NCBI RefSeq assembly: GCF_028656955.1
Contig: NZ_JAMDGY010000069.1
Location: 22,549 to 86,548, forward strand
DNA: 64,000 nucleotides
Direction: 5' to 3'
From: Pseudomonas fontis
Lineage (GTDB): Bacteria; Pseudomonadota; Gammaproteobacteria; Pseudomonadales; Pseudomonadaceae
In this document: in pieces, positions 35,495 to 44,064 of the stretch
How positions within the stretch are numbered: position 1 is the stretch's first letter
Layout: each line of letters opens with the position of its first letter
The notes under the pieces: generated by a model
Database searches by the model: none
Seen by the model: only the letters and a program-made list of their open reading frames with translations
Told to the model about the DNA's origin: nothing
Program-made: the position numbers and the translations under genes

Positions 35495-36384
35495 GGGTTC
35501 GCTTCTCCTGCGGCCACGGCCTTGGCGGCGGCTACCAGGTCGATGGCTTCGATGCCCAGGGCGCGGGCGACCTGTTGATTTGCGGCAACACTGAAGTGCG
35601 TGGGGTACAGCGCCCGCGGCCATTTGCCGGTGGGCTGGTCGAGCAATTGGCCGAGCATGGCGAGCCAGTCGTCCTGGTCACTCAAGGTGCTGGCCAGGCC
35701 ACCTGCGCGCACGAAACCGGCGCTTGGGCCGATCAGGGCCATCTGCCGGGCATAGCTGCTGAGCAGGATGTTCTTGGCCGTCTTGGGGTTGAACAGTTGC
35801 GGGTCATCCAACCCCAGCAGTACGTCACTGTCCTTGAGCAGGGTTTGCAACGCGCGGTTGTCGCGGGTGTCCGGCCAGGCCTGGGCGACGATCTCCAGGC
35901 CAAGCGGACGTGCGGCCTGGCGCAGTTCATCGATCAGTTGCCGGCTGTTTTCGCCATACAACACGCCGATGCGGCGGGCCTGGGGGAGTAGATAGTGGGT
36001 CAGGCGCAATTGGCGGTCGGCCGGTGGGTCGCTCCACAGCAAGGTCAGGAACGGCGGGCGCAAGCTGCCCAGGCGCTGTTCGGCCTGGACGCGCGAGATG
36101 CGCAGCACCAATGCCGGCGGGCCGGCGGTTTCCGTGAGGCGCCAATCAAGGGCTTCAAGGTCAAGCAGAATGAGGCGTGTCGCGGGCTTCAGGGTGCCGG
36201 GGCGGGCCAGTTGGTGCAGCGGAACGAAGCGCACCTGATCATTGGGACGTTGCGCGCTCAGTGCCGTGACGAAATGCTGCACGCCAGCGTTGTCCGCGCT
36301 GCCGGTCAGCAGAATCTCGGCAGCCATCAGCGGTGCCAATGGCCAGAACAGCGCCAGGAGCAGGAAGCACCGCAGCCAGCGCAT
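35491..36384 (-). CDS. Periplasmic binding protein of ABC_sub_bind type
   Basis: A 297-residue protein with a signal peptide (MRWLRCFLLLALFWPLAPLMAAE). It folds as a two-domain periplasmic binding protein: GSADNAGVQHFVTALSAQRP, then RRIGVLYGENSRQLIDELRQ at the domain crossover, then SDVLLGLDDPQLFNPKTAKNI, close to the ABC_sub_bind (tryptophan/purine-type) family. No ABC permease or ATPase is present. Instead it sits between a TonB-dependent receptor and a sensor kinase, with ATGA overlaps on both sides. It may present a ligand to the kinase. Confidence 0.78.
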   Translation of the reverse strand: MRWLRCFLLLALFWPLAPLMAAEILLTGSADNAGVQHFVTALSAQRPNDQVRFVPLHQLARPGTLKPATRLILLDLEALDWRLTETAGPPALVLRISRVQAEQRLGSLRPPFLTLLWSDPPADRQLRLTHYLLPQARRIGVLYGENSRQLIDELRQAARPLGLEIVAQAWPDTRDNRALQTLLKDSDVLLGLDDPQLFNPKTAKNILLSSYARQMALIGPSAGFVRAGGLASTLSDQDDWLAMLGQLLDQPTGKWPRALYPTHFSVAANQQVARALGIEAIDLVAAAKAVAAGEANP

Positions 36385-38495
36385 CAGAATTCCAGTTCCG
36401 CGCTGAAATACAACACGTGACGGCTGTCGTACAGGTTGTCGTAGCTGCTGGTCGGCTCATGGTCCAGGCGTTGCTGGAGCATGCCGGCCAGTTCCAGGCT
36501 GGCGCGTTGCAGGCTGATGCGCTTGGCCACGCGCAGGTCGGCGCGCTCGAAACGGTAGCCGTTGAGCGCATCGGCGCCATAGTAGAACAGTGCACTCGAC
36601 CAACCCATGCCCCAGTCGCGCATCCAGCCAGCCGAGCCACTGTTGCGGGCGCTCAGACGGCGGTCGTCAGCATTGCTGGCCCAGGCGTCGACATAGGCGT
36701 AGGTCATGCGCAAACGGTCGGCATGGGTCATGCGCCAGTCGGCTTGCACCTCGCTGCCGGTGAAGCGGGCCTGGTTGCTGTTGCTGGCGATGTACTGGTT
36801 GTTGCGCAGCGGTTCACTGACCATGCCGGTGATTTCGTCATGGAACAGCTTGAGGTCCAGGGTCAGGTCGGCGTCGGCAAAGAAGCCGTTGTAGCCCAGC
36901 TCCCGCGAGCGCATGCGTTCCTGGTCGAGGTTGCCCGGGCCACGGGTCTTGACGAAATACTCGGCGCTGCCCTGGCCGAAGGCCGTCGGGCTCAGGTTGT
37001 TGACCCGGTAGCTCCAGTTGACGTTGTTCTCGAACATGTCGGGCGAGCGCACGGCTTCGGAGTAGACCGCGCGCAAGCCATGACGCGGGGTGATCAGGTA
37101 GTTGACGGCCACCCGTGGCGTCAGCGAGCTGCCGGAGAGGTGGGCGTCCTCGTACATTGCACCGCCCTGGATCAGCCAGTGCTCGTCGGCGCGCCATTCC
37201 AGCTGGCCGAACAGGCGCCAGGTGGTGTCGTCCAGGCTGCCGTTGAAGTAGGTCTGCGAGTCCGCGCGGTCGTAGCGGTAATTGACGCCGCTGAGCAGGC
37301 GCAGGTTGTCGGTGAGGCTCAGGGTGTCCTGGATCTCCAGGTCGTAGCGCGTCTCGCGGGTGCTCTGGTCGATGTCGCCGCACACCTGCTGGTAGCCGCC
37401 AACATTCCACTGCGCCTGGACTTCTCCAGCCAGGGCCTGCTCCTGCGCTGTGCCCGTGGGAACCGGCGCGCGGATATTGCGTGCCAGTTGCTCGGCATAC
37501 CACGGGTTGAGCTGCCACAGCTGGGTCAATTGCGGGCTGAAGGACAGCGCTGCATCGCAGGCACGCCAGACCTGCTGGCGGTCCCAGTGCTGGGCCGAAC
37601 CCTGCACGTACAAACTGTGCTGGGGGTTGAAGTCGATGTTCCAGCGCACCGAGCCGGCGTAGTCCTTGGCCGCGACATCGGAGTTGTCGCCTTCGGCCGT
37701 CACCCCGTAGAACACCGGCTTGTAGGTGTACGGCCGCTGGTTCGCGCCTTCCTTGGCAGACAGCTGCCAATCGAGGCTCTGATCCGGCGCCAGGGCATGG
37801 CTGGCACTCAGGCTGAAGCGGGTCAGGCGGCGGCTGTCGCGGTAGTCCAGGCCCTTGTGGGTTTCGTCGAAGCCATCGTCCTGCATGCCGGACAGCGACA
37901 GGCGCAGGTCGCCACCGTCCCAGCCCATGCCCTGGCTGGCGTACCAGTCGTTGATGCCGCGTTGACCACGGGTCACCTTCAGCCGCGTGCCATGGCTGTC
38001 GGCCGGGTTGCGGGTGAGGATGTTGACCACCGCCATCAGCGCATTGGCGCCATAGCTGACGGTATTGGGGCCACGGAACACTTCGATGCGCTCGATGTCT
38101 TCCATGGCCAGGGGAATGTCGCTCCAGTCCACCGTCGCCAGGCCGGCGCGGTACACCGAGCGGCCATCGATCAGTACCTGCATGCGCCGCGCGTCGTTGA
38201 CATTGCTGCCATGGTAATTGACCGTGGGCTGGTTGCCGGCGATGTAGCCGACCATCATGCCCGGCACCAGGCGCAGCAGCTCCGGGATGTCGCGGGCGCC
38301 GCTGGCGCGGATCAGTTCGCTGTCGAGCACGGTCATGCTGCCGGGCACGGCGGCGGGGGATTGCTTGAGCCGGGTGGCGGTCAATACTTCAGGCAGCGCC
38401 TGGCTGTCGACGAACAGATCGTCGGCCGCGGCCGGGCCGCCGAGCAGGGCAGTCAACAACAATAGCGGGCGGGGGGAGGAGGGGCCAAAGAACAC
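36384..38495 (-). CDS. TonB-dependent outer membrane receptor
   Basis: A 703-residue receptor in the form chosen. The plug domain begins EVLTATRLKQSPAAVPGSMT and includes ELLRLVPGMM and RIEVFRGPNTVSYGANALMA. The 22-strand-type barrel ends with a terminal Phe (YFSAELEF), the outer-membrane sorting signal. The open frame extends to 38804, overlapping gpsA on the other strand. I place the start at the GTG at 38495 because it gives a signal peptide (FFGPSSPRPLLLLTALLGGPAAAD); this is a judgement. No Fur-like box is seen. Ligand unknown. Confidence 0.82.
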   Translation of the reverse strand: MFFGPSSPRPLLLLTALLGGPAAADDLFVDSQALPEVLTATRLKQSPAAVPGSMTVLDSELIRASGARDIPELLRLVPGMMVGYIAGNQPTVNYHGSNVNDARRMQVLIDGRSVYRAGLATVDWSDIPLAMEDIERIEVFRGPNTVSYGANALMAVVNILTRNPADSHGTRLKVTRGQRGINDWYASQGMGWDGGDLRLSLSGMQDDGFDETHKGLDYRDSRRLTRFSLSASHALAPDQSLDWQLSAKEGANQRPYTYKPVFYGVTAEGDNSDVAAKDYAGSVRWNIDFNPQHSLYVQGSAQHWDRQQVWRACDAALSFSPQLTQLWQLNPWYAEQLARNIRAPVPTGTAQEQALAGEVQAQWNVGGYQQVCGDIDQSTRETRYDLEIQDTLSLTDNLRLLSGVNYRYDRADSQTYFNGSLDDTTWRLFGQLEWRADEHWLIQGGAMYEDAHLSGSSLTPRVAVNYLITPRHGLRAVYSEAVRSPDMFENNVNWSYRVNNLSPTAFGQGSAEYFVKTRGPGNLDQERMRSRELGYNGFFADADLTLDLKLFHDEITGMVSEPLRNNQYIASNSNQARFTGSEVQADWRMTHADRLRMTYAYVDAWASNADDRRLSARNSGSAGWMRDWGMGWSSALFYYGADALNGYRFERADLRVAKRISLQRASLELAGMLQQRLDHEPTSSYDNLYDSRHVLYFSAELEF

Positions 38496-38621
38496 GGCAC
38501 GGCCTTGTTTGCGGGTACAAGTCGGGCATGTTAACCGAGTAGCCGGGTTTTTCCAGTGATCCAGATCGTATTGCCAGCATCGCTTGGCTAATCTGGCGCT
38601 GGTCGTGGCAGTAACGCTCCG

Positions 38622-38627
38622 TATAAT
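38622..38627 (+). promoter_or_regulatory. -10 element of the gpsA promoter
   Basis: A perfect TATAAT 40 bases before the gpsA ATG. The -35 at 17 bases spacing (CTGGTC) is weak. The 172-base gap to the TonB receptor gene is a divergent control region. Confidence 0.6.
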
Positions 38628-38667
38628 GCAGGTTTCGCCACTTTTAATTGGTTTTAACGGATTGGAT

Positions 38668-39693
38668 ATGACTGAGCAGCAGCCGGTTGCAGTTCTGGGA
38701 GGCGGAAGTTTCGGCACCGCCGTGGCGAATCTGCTGGCTGAACACGGTGTCGGGGTGCGGCAATGGATGCGCGACCCCGAGCAAGCCGAAGCCATGCGCA
38801 ACAACCGCGAAAACCCGCGTTACCTCAAGGGTGTGAAAATCCACCCGGCGGTCGAGCCGGTCAATGACCTGCTGGCGACCCTGCAGGCTTGCGAGCTGAT
38901 CTTCGTCGCGCTGCCGTCCAGCGCCTTGCGCAGTGTGCTGGCGCCGCATGCCGAGTTGCTGCGCGGCAAGCTGCTGGTGAGCTTGACCAAGGGCATCGAA
39001 GCGCAGAGCTTCAAGCTGATGAGCCAGATCCTCGAAGAAATCGCCCCCGAAGCGCGCATCGGCGTGTTGTCCGGGCCGAACCTGGCCCGCGAAGTCGCCG
39101 AGCACGCGCTGACCGCCACCGTGGTCGCCAGTGAAGATGAAGAACTCTGCCAACGCGTCCAGGCCGTGCTGCACGGGCGCACTTTCCGCGTTTACGCCAG
39201 CAGCGACCGTTTTGGCGTTGAGCTGGGTGGTGCGTTGAAGAACGTCTACGCGATCATCGCCGGCATGGCCGTGGCGCTGGGCATGGGTGAAAACACCAAG
39301 AGCATGCTGATCACCCGTGCGCTGGCCGAGATGACCCGCTTCGCGGTCAGCCAGGGCGCGAACCCGATGACCTTCCTTGGCTTGGCCGGGGTTGGCGACT
39401 TGATCGTCACCTGTTCCTCGCCCAAGAGCCGCAACTACCAGGTCGGTCACGCCCTGGGCCAGGGCCTGAGCCTGGAAGAGGCGGTCAATCGCCTGGGTGA
39501 AGTGGCCGAAGGCGTCAACACGCTCAAGGTCCTCAAGGTCAAGGCCCAGGAACTGCAGGTGTACATGCCGCTGGTAGCGGGGCTGCACGCGATCCTGTTT
39601 GAAGGCCGCACGTTGAACCAGGTCATCGAGCTGCTGATGCGTGCCGAGCCGAAAACCGATGTCGATTTCATTTCCACCAGTGGTTTCAACTGA
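38668..39693 (+). CDS. gpsA: Glycerol-3-phosphate dehydrogenase [NAD(P)+]
   Basis: A 341-residue cytosolic enzyme that reduces dihydroxyacetone phosphate to sn-glycerol 3-phosphate for phospholipid synthesis. The N-terminal dinucleotide fold is VAVLGGGSFGTAVANLLAEH; LTKGIE and the catalytic Lys region GVELGGALKNVYAIIAGMA are present, as is LAGVGDLIVTCSSPKSRNY. The frame is open from 38584, but the start at 38668 is canonical. It heads a run of same-strand genes. Confidence 0.98.
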   Translation: MTEQQPVAVLGGGSFGTAVANLLAEHGVGVRQWMRDPEQAEAMRNNRENPRYLKGVKIHPAVEPVNDLLATLQACELIFVALPSSALRSVLAPHAELLRGKLLVSLTKGIEAQSFKLMSQILEEIAPEARIGVLSGPNLAREVAEHALTATVVASEDEELCQRVQAVLHGRTFRVYASSDRFGVELGGALKNVYAIIAGMAVALGMGENTKSMLITRALAEMTRFAVSQGANPMTFLGLAGVGDLIVTCSSPKSRNYQVGHALGQGLSLEEAVNRLGEVAEGVNTLKVLKVKAQELQVYMPLVAGLHAILFEGRTLNQVIELLMRAEPKTDVDFISTSGFN

Positions 39694-39708
39694 GCACAGG
39701 AGCAGGGT

Positions 39709-40056
39709 ATGAACGAAACGCCGCAACAGGTGCAACGCGAGTCCATCATCCTTCGGGTTCTGTGGATGCTGGTTTTCCTGCTGGTCTGGCAGCTGGCCGA
39801 GCTGTTGCTGGCAGGCCTGGTGATCGTGCAACTGGTGTATCGCCTTATCTATGGTGCGCCGAGCGCCAGCCTGATGAATTTCGGTGACAGCCTGAGCCAG
39901 TTCCTGGCCCAGATCGGTCGCTTCGGCAGCTTCCACAGTGACCAGAAGCCCTGGCCGTTCTCCGACTGGCCGACGCCACGTGCGCCTGAAGGCGAAGCGG
40001 CCCACAGCGTGCCGCCAGCGCCACACCCGGTGCGCGACGAGGAGCCCAAGCTGTGA
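39709..40056 (+). CDS. DUF4389 family membrane protein
   Basis: A 115-residue protein with two adjacent hydrophobic helices (LRVLWMLVFLLVWQLAELLL and GLVIVQLVYRLIYGAP) and then a soluble tail rich in Pro and charged residues. This is the DUF4389 pattern; the family has no assigned function. It lies 15 bases after gpsA and overlaps sixA by four bases, so the three are probably one transcript. Confidence 0.85.
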   Translation: MNETPQQVQRESIILRVLWMLVFLLVWQLAELLLAGLVIVQLVYRLIYGAPSASLMNFGDSLSQFLAQIGRFGSFHSDQKPWPFSDWPTPRAPEGEAAHSVPPAPHPVRDEEPKL

Positions 40057-40508
40057 AGCTGTGGGTACTGCGTCACGGTGAGGCCGAGCCACGCGCCAAC
40101 AGCGACGCCGAGCGCCGGCTGACCGCGCATGGCCGCGAGCAGGTATTGCGCAGCGCTGCCGGGCTGCTTGGCCAGCCGTTGCAGGCCATCCTCGCCAGCC
40201 CCTACGTGCGTGCGCAGCAGACCGCAGCGCTGGTGCACGAGGCGCTGGGTTTTGCGCAGCCGCTGCAGACAGTGCCCTGGCTAACCCCGGAAAGTGACCC
40301 GCAGCAGGTGATCGCGGAACTGGACAAGCTGGGCCTGGAACACGTGCTGCTGGTCAGCCACCAACCGCTGGTAGGCGCACTGGTCGGTTTGCTTGAACAC
40401 GGGCACTACCGCAATGCGGCGCCGTTGAGTACCGCCAGCCTCGCCGAACTCGAAGGCGATTGGCCTCTGGCAGGGTTGATGACCCTGCGTAGCCTCAATC
40501 ATCCCTGA
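40053..40508 (+). CDS. sixA: Phosphohistidine phosphatase SixA
   Basis: A 151-residue histidine phosphatase. The N-terminal catalytic motif is KLWVLRHGEAEPRA (His8), and the second active-site histidine is in LLVSHQPLVGALV. In E. coli SixA removes phosphate from the NPr or HPt type of phosphohistidine. Here a hybrid kinase lacking an HPt domain lies nearby, but a link is only conjecture. Overlaps the DUF4389 gene. Confidence 0.93.
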   Translation: MKLWVLRHGEAEPRANSDAERRLTAHGREQVLRSAAGLLGQPLQAILASPYVRAQQTAALVHEALGFAQPLQTVPWLTPESDPQQVIAELDKLGLEHVLLVSHQPLVGALVGLLEHGHYRNAAPLSTASLAELEGDWPLAGLMTLRSLNHP

Positions 40509-40528
40509 AGCATCCGCAGGAGTGTCGA

Positions 40529-40972
40529 ATGAGCCTCTGGAAGACCCCGCCCGACCTTGAGCAATTGAACGCGCGTCAGCACAACACCATTGGTGAAGTG
40601 TTGGATATCCGTTTCGAGTCGTTCGATGATGAGTCCCTGACCGCCAGCATGGTGGTTGATCACCGCACCCACCAGCCGTTCGGGTTGCTGCATGGCGGGG
40701 CGTCGGTGGTGCTGGCCGAGACGGTCGGCTCGATGGCCAGCTACCTGTGCATCGACACCTCGAAGTTCTACTGCGTGGGCCTGGAGATCAACGCCAACCA
40801 CCTGCGTGGTTTGCGCAGCGGACGGGTGTTTGCCACCGCACGGGCGGTGCATATCGGCCGTACCACGCATGTCTGGGACATTCGCCTGAGTAGCGACGAA
40901 GGCAAGGCCAGTTGCATCTCGCGCCTGACCATTGCCGTGCTACCCCTGGGCGAAAACTTGCCGCGTACCTGA
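40529..40972 (+). CDS. Hotdog thioesterase, YdiI/MenI type
   Basis: A 147-residue acyl-CoA thioesterase-like protein. FGLLHGGASVVLAETVGSMAS has the HGG turn and a catalytic Glu, as in the YdiI subfamily acting on 1,4-dihydroxy-2-naphthoyl-CoA and related aryl-CoAs. DHRTHQPFG precedes it. Pseudomonas uses ubiquinone rather than menaquinone, so a housekeeping role on misprimed acyl-CoA is more likely than a menaquinone one. It starts 20 bases after sixA with an AGGAG site. Confidence 0.9.
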   Translation: MSLWKTPPDLEQLNARQHNTIGEVLDIRFESFDDESLTASMVVDHRTHQPFGLLHGGASVVLAETVGSMASYLCIDTSKFYCVGLEINANHLRGLRSGRVFATARAVHIGRTTHVWDIRLSSDEGKASCISRLTIAVLPLGENLPRT

Positions 40973-41054
40973 TATTTCTACCAGTTGTCGCCCCTGGCTA
41001 CGCTTGCTAGCGTGCCCATAGAGACCGCGAGGCGAAGGCCAAGGGAGAGGGGCG

Positions 41055-41402
41055 ATGAGTAGGTGGCACCTGGAACTGCTGTGTTCGGCGGATCTGCAAC
41101 CGATACTCGAAAAAGTCGGGCGCAGCGAGCCGCTGAACTTTGCCGAACTGCACCTGTTGTACGATGCGGCCGAGATCAAGTTGTTCCGGCTCATGCAGGA
41201 GTACGAAGGCCTGCACGAACTGCGGCAACTGCAGCAGGACAGCGCCGACTTTGCGCGCCTCTTGCAAACCAGCTGCCTGGCCTTGCGCCGGGCCAACCTC
41301 AGCAGTGAAAACCGCCAGCGTGCCCGGGATGTGCTCGAGTACCAGTTGGCCTACCAGCGTGCCTGCTTGCAGCGCTCGGTTGCCAGTTTCGACGGAGGAT
41401 GA
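41055..41402 (+). CDS. Hypothetical protein
   Basis: A 115-residue cytosolic protein of unknown function. It is mostly alpha-helical and Leu/Arg-rich (RWHLELLCSADLQPILEKVG, then LHLLYDAAEIKLFRLMQEYE). The start has a strong AGGGAGAGGGG site. No domain is recognised. The genes either side are a thioesterase and two alpha/beta hydrolases. Confidence 0.65.
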   Translation: MSRWHLELLCSADLQPILEKVGRSEPLNFAELHLLYDAAEIKLFRLMQEYEGLHELRQLQQDSADFARLLQTSCLALRRANLSSENRQRARDVLEYQLAYQRACLQRSVASFDGG

Positions 41403-41494
41403 CCTGATTGGCGTCCCCGATGGCTTTTCCGGGCATTGCCTGGCCCCGCGCCTGCGCGGAGAATGACGCCATTCTCCACCCCGGACAGGCGCTC

Positions 41495-42289
41495 ATGACG
41501 CAGCAGATCTTCTTCGCCCACGCCAACGGATTCCCCTCGGCCACCTACGGCAAGCTGTTCGCTGCGCTGGCGCCGGACTACCGCGTCAGCCACCTGCCAC
41601 AACATGCCCACGACCCGCGCTTCCCGGTCAACGACAACTGGCAGAACCTGGTGGACGAGTTGATCCATCACCTGGAGCAGGAGCCGGAACCCGTCTGGGG
41701 GGTGGGGCATTCGCTGGGCGGCTTGCTGCACCTGCACGCGGCCATGCGTTGCCCGCAGTTCTACCGGGGTGTGGTGATGCTCGACTCGCCGGTGCTGACC
41801 CGCGCGGATGAACTGATGATCCGCGTGGCCAAGCGCTGGGGCTTTATCGACCGGATTACCCCCGCCGGGCGCACCCTGGGCCGGCGTGAAGTATTCGCCG
41901 ACCGCGACAGCGCCCGTGCCTATTTCAGCGGCAAGACGCTGTTCCGGCATTTCGACCCGGAGTGTTTCGACGCGTATCTGGAACACGGCCTGCAGGCCGA
42001 TGGCGACGGCCTGCGCCTGAGTTTCGACCCGAGCACCGAAATCAGCATCTACCGCAGCCTGCCGCACATCAGCCCGGGGCGCGCCGGCCAGTTGCAGATC
42101 CCGCTGGCGATGGTGCGTGGCAGCCACAGCGGGGTGGTGCGCAAGCATCACGCCTTTGCGGTGCGGCGCATGCCCAAGGGCGAGTTCCACAGCTTGCCGG
42201 GTGGGCACATGTTTCCGCTGGAGCGCCCCAACGACACGGCCAGCCTGATCAAGGGGCTGTTTGACCGCTGGCGCGAGGGGCAGGCATGA
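41495..42289 (+). CDS. Alpha/beta hydrolase (first of a coupled pair)
   Basis: A 264-residue alpha/beta hydrolase with the nucleophile elbow GVGHSLGGLLHLHAAM, the oxyanion segment FAHANGFPSATYGKLF at the N-terminus, and a C-terminal catalytic His in LPGGHMFPLERP. I take the ATG at 41495; the frame is open from 41408, but that extension is not part of the fold. The gene overlaps the next by four bases. Substrate unknown; the family includes esterases and lipases. Confidence 0.85.
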   Translation: MTQQIFFAHANGFPSATYGKLFAALAPDYRVSHLPQHAHDPRFPVNDNWQNLVDELIHHLEQEPEPVWGVGHSLGGLLHLHAAMRCPQFYRGVVMLDSPVLTRADELMIRVAKRWGFIDRITPAGRTLGRREVFADRDSARAYFSGKTLFRHFDPECFDAYLEHGLQADGDGLRLSFDPSTEISIYRSLPHISPGRAGQLQIPLAMVRGSHSGVVRKHHAFAVRRMPKGEFHSLPGGHMFPLERPNDTASLIKGLFDRWREGQA

Positions 42290-43137
42290 GCGGCGTCGAG
42301 GAAGTCCGCCTGAGCCTGGGCCATATCGAGCTGGCCGCGCACCTGTTCGGCCCGGTCGATGGTCACCCGGTGATCGCCTTGCACGGCTGGCTCGACAACG
42401 CCAACAGCTTCGCGCGCCTGGCGCCCAAGCTTGAAGGCCTGCGCATCGTCGCCCTGGACCTGGCCGGGCATGGTTTTTCCGAGCACCGCCCGCCGGGTGC
42501 CGGTTATGCCTTGTGGGATTATGTACATGACGTGCTGCGGGTTGCCGAGCAAATGGGCTGGGAGCGCTTTTCGCTGCTCGGGCATTCGCTCGGCGCGATC
42601 GTGTCTGTGGTGTTGGCCGGTGCCTTGCCGGAGCGGGTCACGCGCCTGGCCTTGATCGACGGGGTGATCCCGCCTGGCGGTGAGCCCAAGGACGCCGCCG
42701 AACGCATGGGCATGGCCTTGCAGGCGCAGCTGGCGCTGGCCGACAAACGCAAGTCGGTGTTCCCGACCCTGGACCTGGCGGTGCAGGCGCGCATGAAAGG
42801 CATGGTCGCAGTCAGCCGCGAGGCTGCCGAACTGTTGGCCCAGCGTGGGTTGATGCCGGTGCCCGGTGGTTTCAGCTGGCGCAGCGACAGCCGCCTGACC
42901 CTGCCATCGCCGCTGCGCCTGAGTGAAGAGCAGGCCATGACCTTCGTGCGCCGCATTGCCTGCCCGGCCCATTTGATCGTGGCTGCCGACGGCATGCTGG
43001 CCCGCCACACGGCCTTGCTTGAGCAGCTACCCTTTAGCCAGGAGCAGTTGCCAGGGGGGCATCACCTGCACTTGAACGACGAGGCTGGCGCGACCCTTGT
43101 TGCAGACTGTTTCAATCGCTTCTTTGCCATTCCTTGA
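42286..43137 (+). CDS. Alpha/beta hydrolase (second of a coupled pair)
   Basis: A 283-residue alpha/beta hydrolase with HGWLDNANSFARLAPKLEGL, the nucleophile elbow LLGHSLGAIVSVVLA, and the catalytic His in QLPGGHHLHLND. The GHSLG motif and the cap between residues 130 and 200 fit the esterase group. The ATGA overlap with the upstream gene points to coupled synthesis of two related hydrolases. Substrate unknown. Confidence 0.87.
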   Translation: MSGVEEVRLSLGHIELAAHLFGPVDGHPVIALHGWLDNANSFARLAPKLEGLRIVALDLAGHGFSEHRPPGAGYALWDYVHDVLRVAEQMGWERFSLLGHSLGAIVSVVLAGALPERVTRLALIDGVIPPGGEPKDAAERMGMALQAQLALADKRKSVFPTLDLAVQARMKGMVAVSREAAELLAQRGLMPVPGGFSWRSDSRLTLPSPLRLSEEQAMTFVRRIACPAHLIVAADGMLARHTALLEQLPFSQEQLPGGHHLHLNDEAGATLVADCFNRFFAIP

Positions 43138-43252
43138 CTTGCGGCGGCCAACTGTCGAGGCTTGGCGGGTTGAACAGGGAGACAACCATGACCAAGTGCG
43201 ATTTCGCCTTAACCGTTTTTTCCAACGCCCGCTTTGATAGCGTGGCGTGCCG

Positions 43253-44053
43253 ATGAGGAATTCCAAGCTGATTCGAGTCGCAATTGCCGGCCTGGCGGTG
43301 TTTGCCAGCCAGGCGCTGATGGCCAATGAACTGCCGGCGCCACCGGATGCCAAAGTGGTCGACCAGCGTCCAGCGGCCGAACAGGAGCGTGTCTACCCGT
43401 TGGGTGCCCTGCGCAAGATCAGCGGCCAGCTGCGGGTCGAGGGCAAAATCGAGAGCCGTGGCCAAGTCAGTTCCACGACCTACGAACTACCCCGCGAGCG
43501 CTCAGCCAACGAAGCCTTTGCCGCTGCCCGCGAAGCCCTGCAGAACGATGGCGGTTACCCGCTGTTCTGGTGTGAAAAGCGCGATTGTGGCGAAAACAGC
43601 CTGTGGGCCAATGAAGTCTTCAAGAACCCGCGTTACCTGACCGGTTCCGATGGTGATCAGGCGTTCATCCTGCTGCGCCGCTCCGGTGTCGAGAGCGACA
43701 CCCTGGTGTCCCTCTACAGCATCACCCAGGGCAACAAGCGCGCCTACCTGCATGTGGAAGAGTTCGTCGCCGCTGCTCCGTTGAGCGAAGTGCTGCCCAC
43801 GCCAGCCACTGTGCTACGAGAACTGCGCAGCAACGGCAAGCTGGATTACGCTGACCTGGCCGGTGACCCGTCATCCACCTGGGTCGAGTTGCTGGCACGC
43901 AGCCTGAACCTGGACAGCACCTTGCGCGTCAGCTTGACCGGTGCGCAGGCTGAAGCCTGGCGCGAGCAGTTGGGCAAGGCCGGTGTGCGCACAGCCCGGC
44001 TTGAAGTGGGAACGCAACCGGCGACAGGTTTGCATGTTGAATTGATCCGCTGA
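43253..44053 (+). CDS. DUF4892 family secreted protein
   Basis: A 266-residue protein with a signal peptide (MRNSKLIRVAIAGLAVFASQALMANE). The DUF4892 region runs from PPDAKVVDQRPAAEQERVYP, through PLFWCEKRDCGENSLWANEVF (two Cys that may form a disulfide), to a C-terminal SPOR-like stretch (RVSLTGAQAEAWREQLGKAG). It probably acts in the envelope. Start at the second in-frame codon (43253, ATG), with a GTG six bases earlier as the alternative. Confidence 0.82.
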   Translation: MRNSKLIRVAIAGLAVFASQALMANELPAPPDAKVVDQRPAAEQERVYPLGALRKISGQLRVEGKIESRGQVSSTTYELPRERSANEAFAAAREALQNDGGYPLFWCEKRDCGENSLWANEVFKNPRYLTGSDGDQAFILLRRSGVESDTLVSLYSITQGNKRAYLHVEEFVAAAPLSEVLPTPATVLRELRSNGKLDYADLAGDPSSTWVELLARSLNLDSTLRVSLTGAQAEAWREQLGKAGVRTARLEVGTQPATGLHVELIR

Positions 44054-44064
44054 TCGGGGGCCCG

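Noticed and set aside
36333..38465. 710-codon open frame on the plus strand opposite the TonB receptor
   Set aside because: The receptor on the minus strand has plug, barrel and C-terminal Phe; the plus frame has no recognisable domain.
38496..38804. N-terminal extension of the TonB receptor frame up to 38804
   Set aside because: It would overlap the 5' part of gpsA and put the signal peptide 103 residues inside the protein. A GTG at 38495 gives a normal leader.
40053..40508. sixA as the partner of the hybrid kinase at 33566
   Set aside because: The genes are 4.5 kb apart on opposite strands with gpsA between. Nothing in the sequence links them beyond general function.
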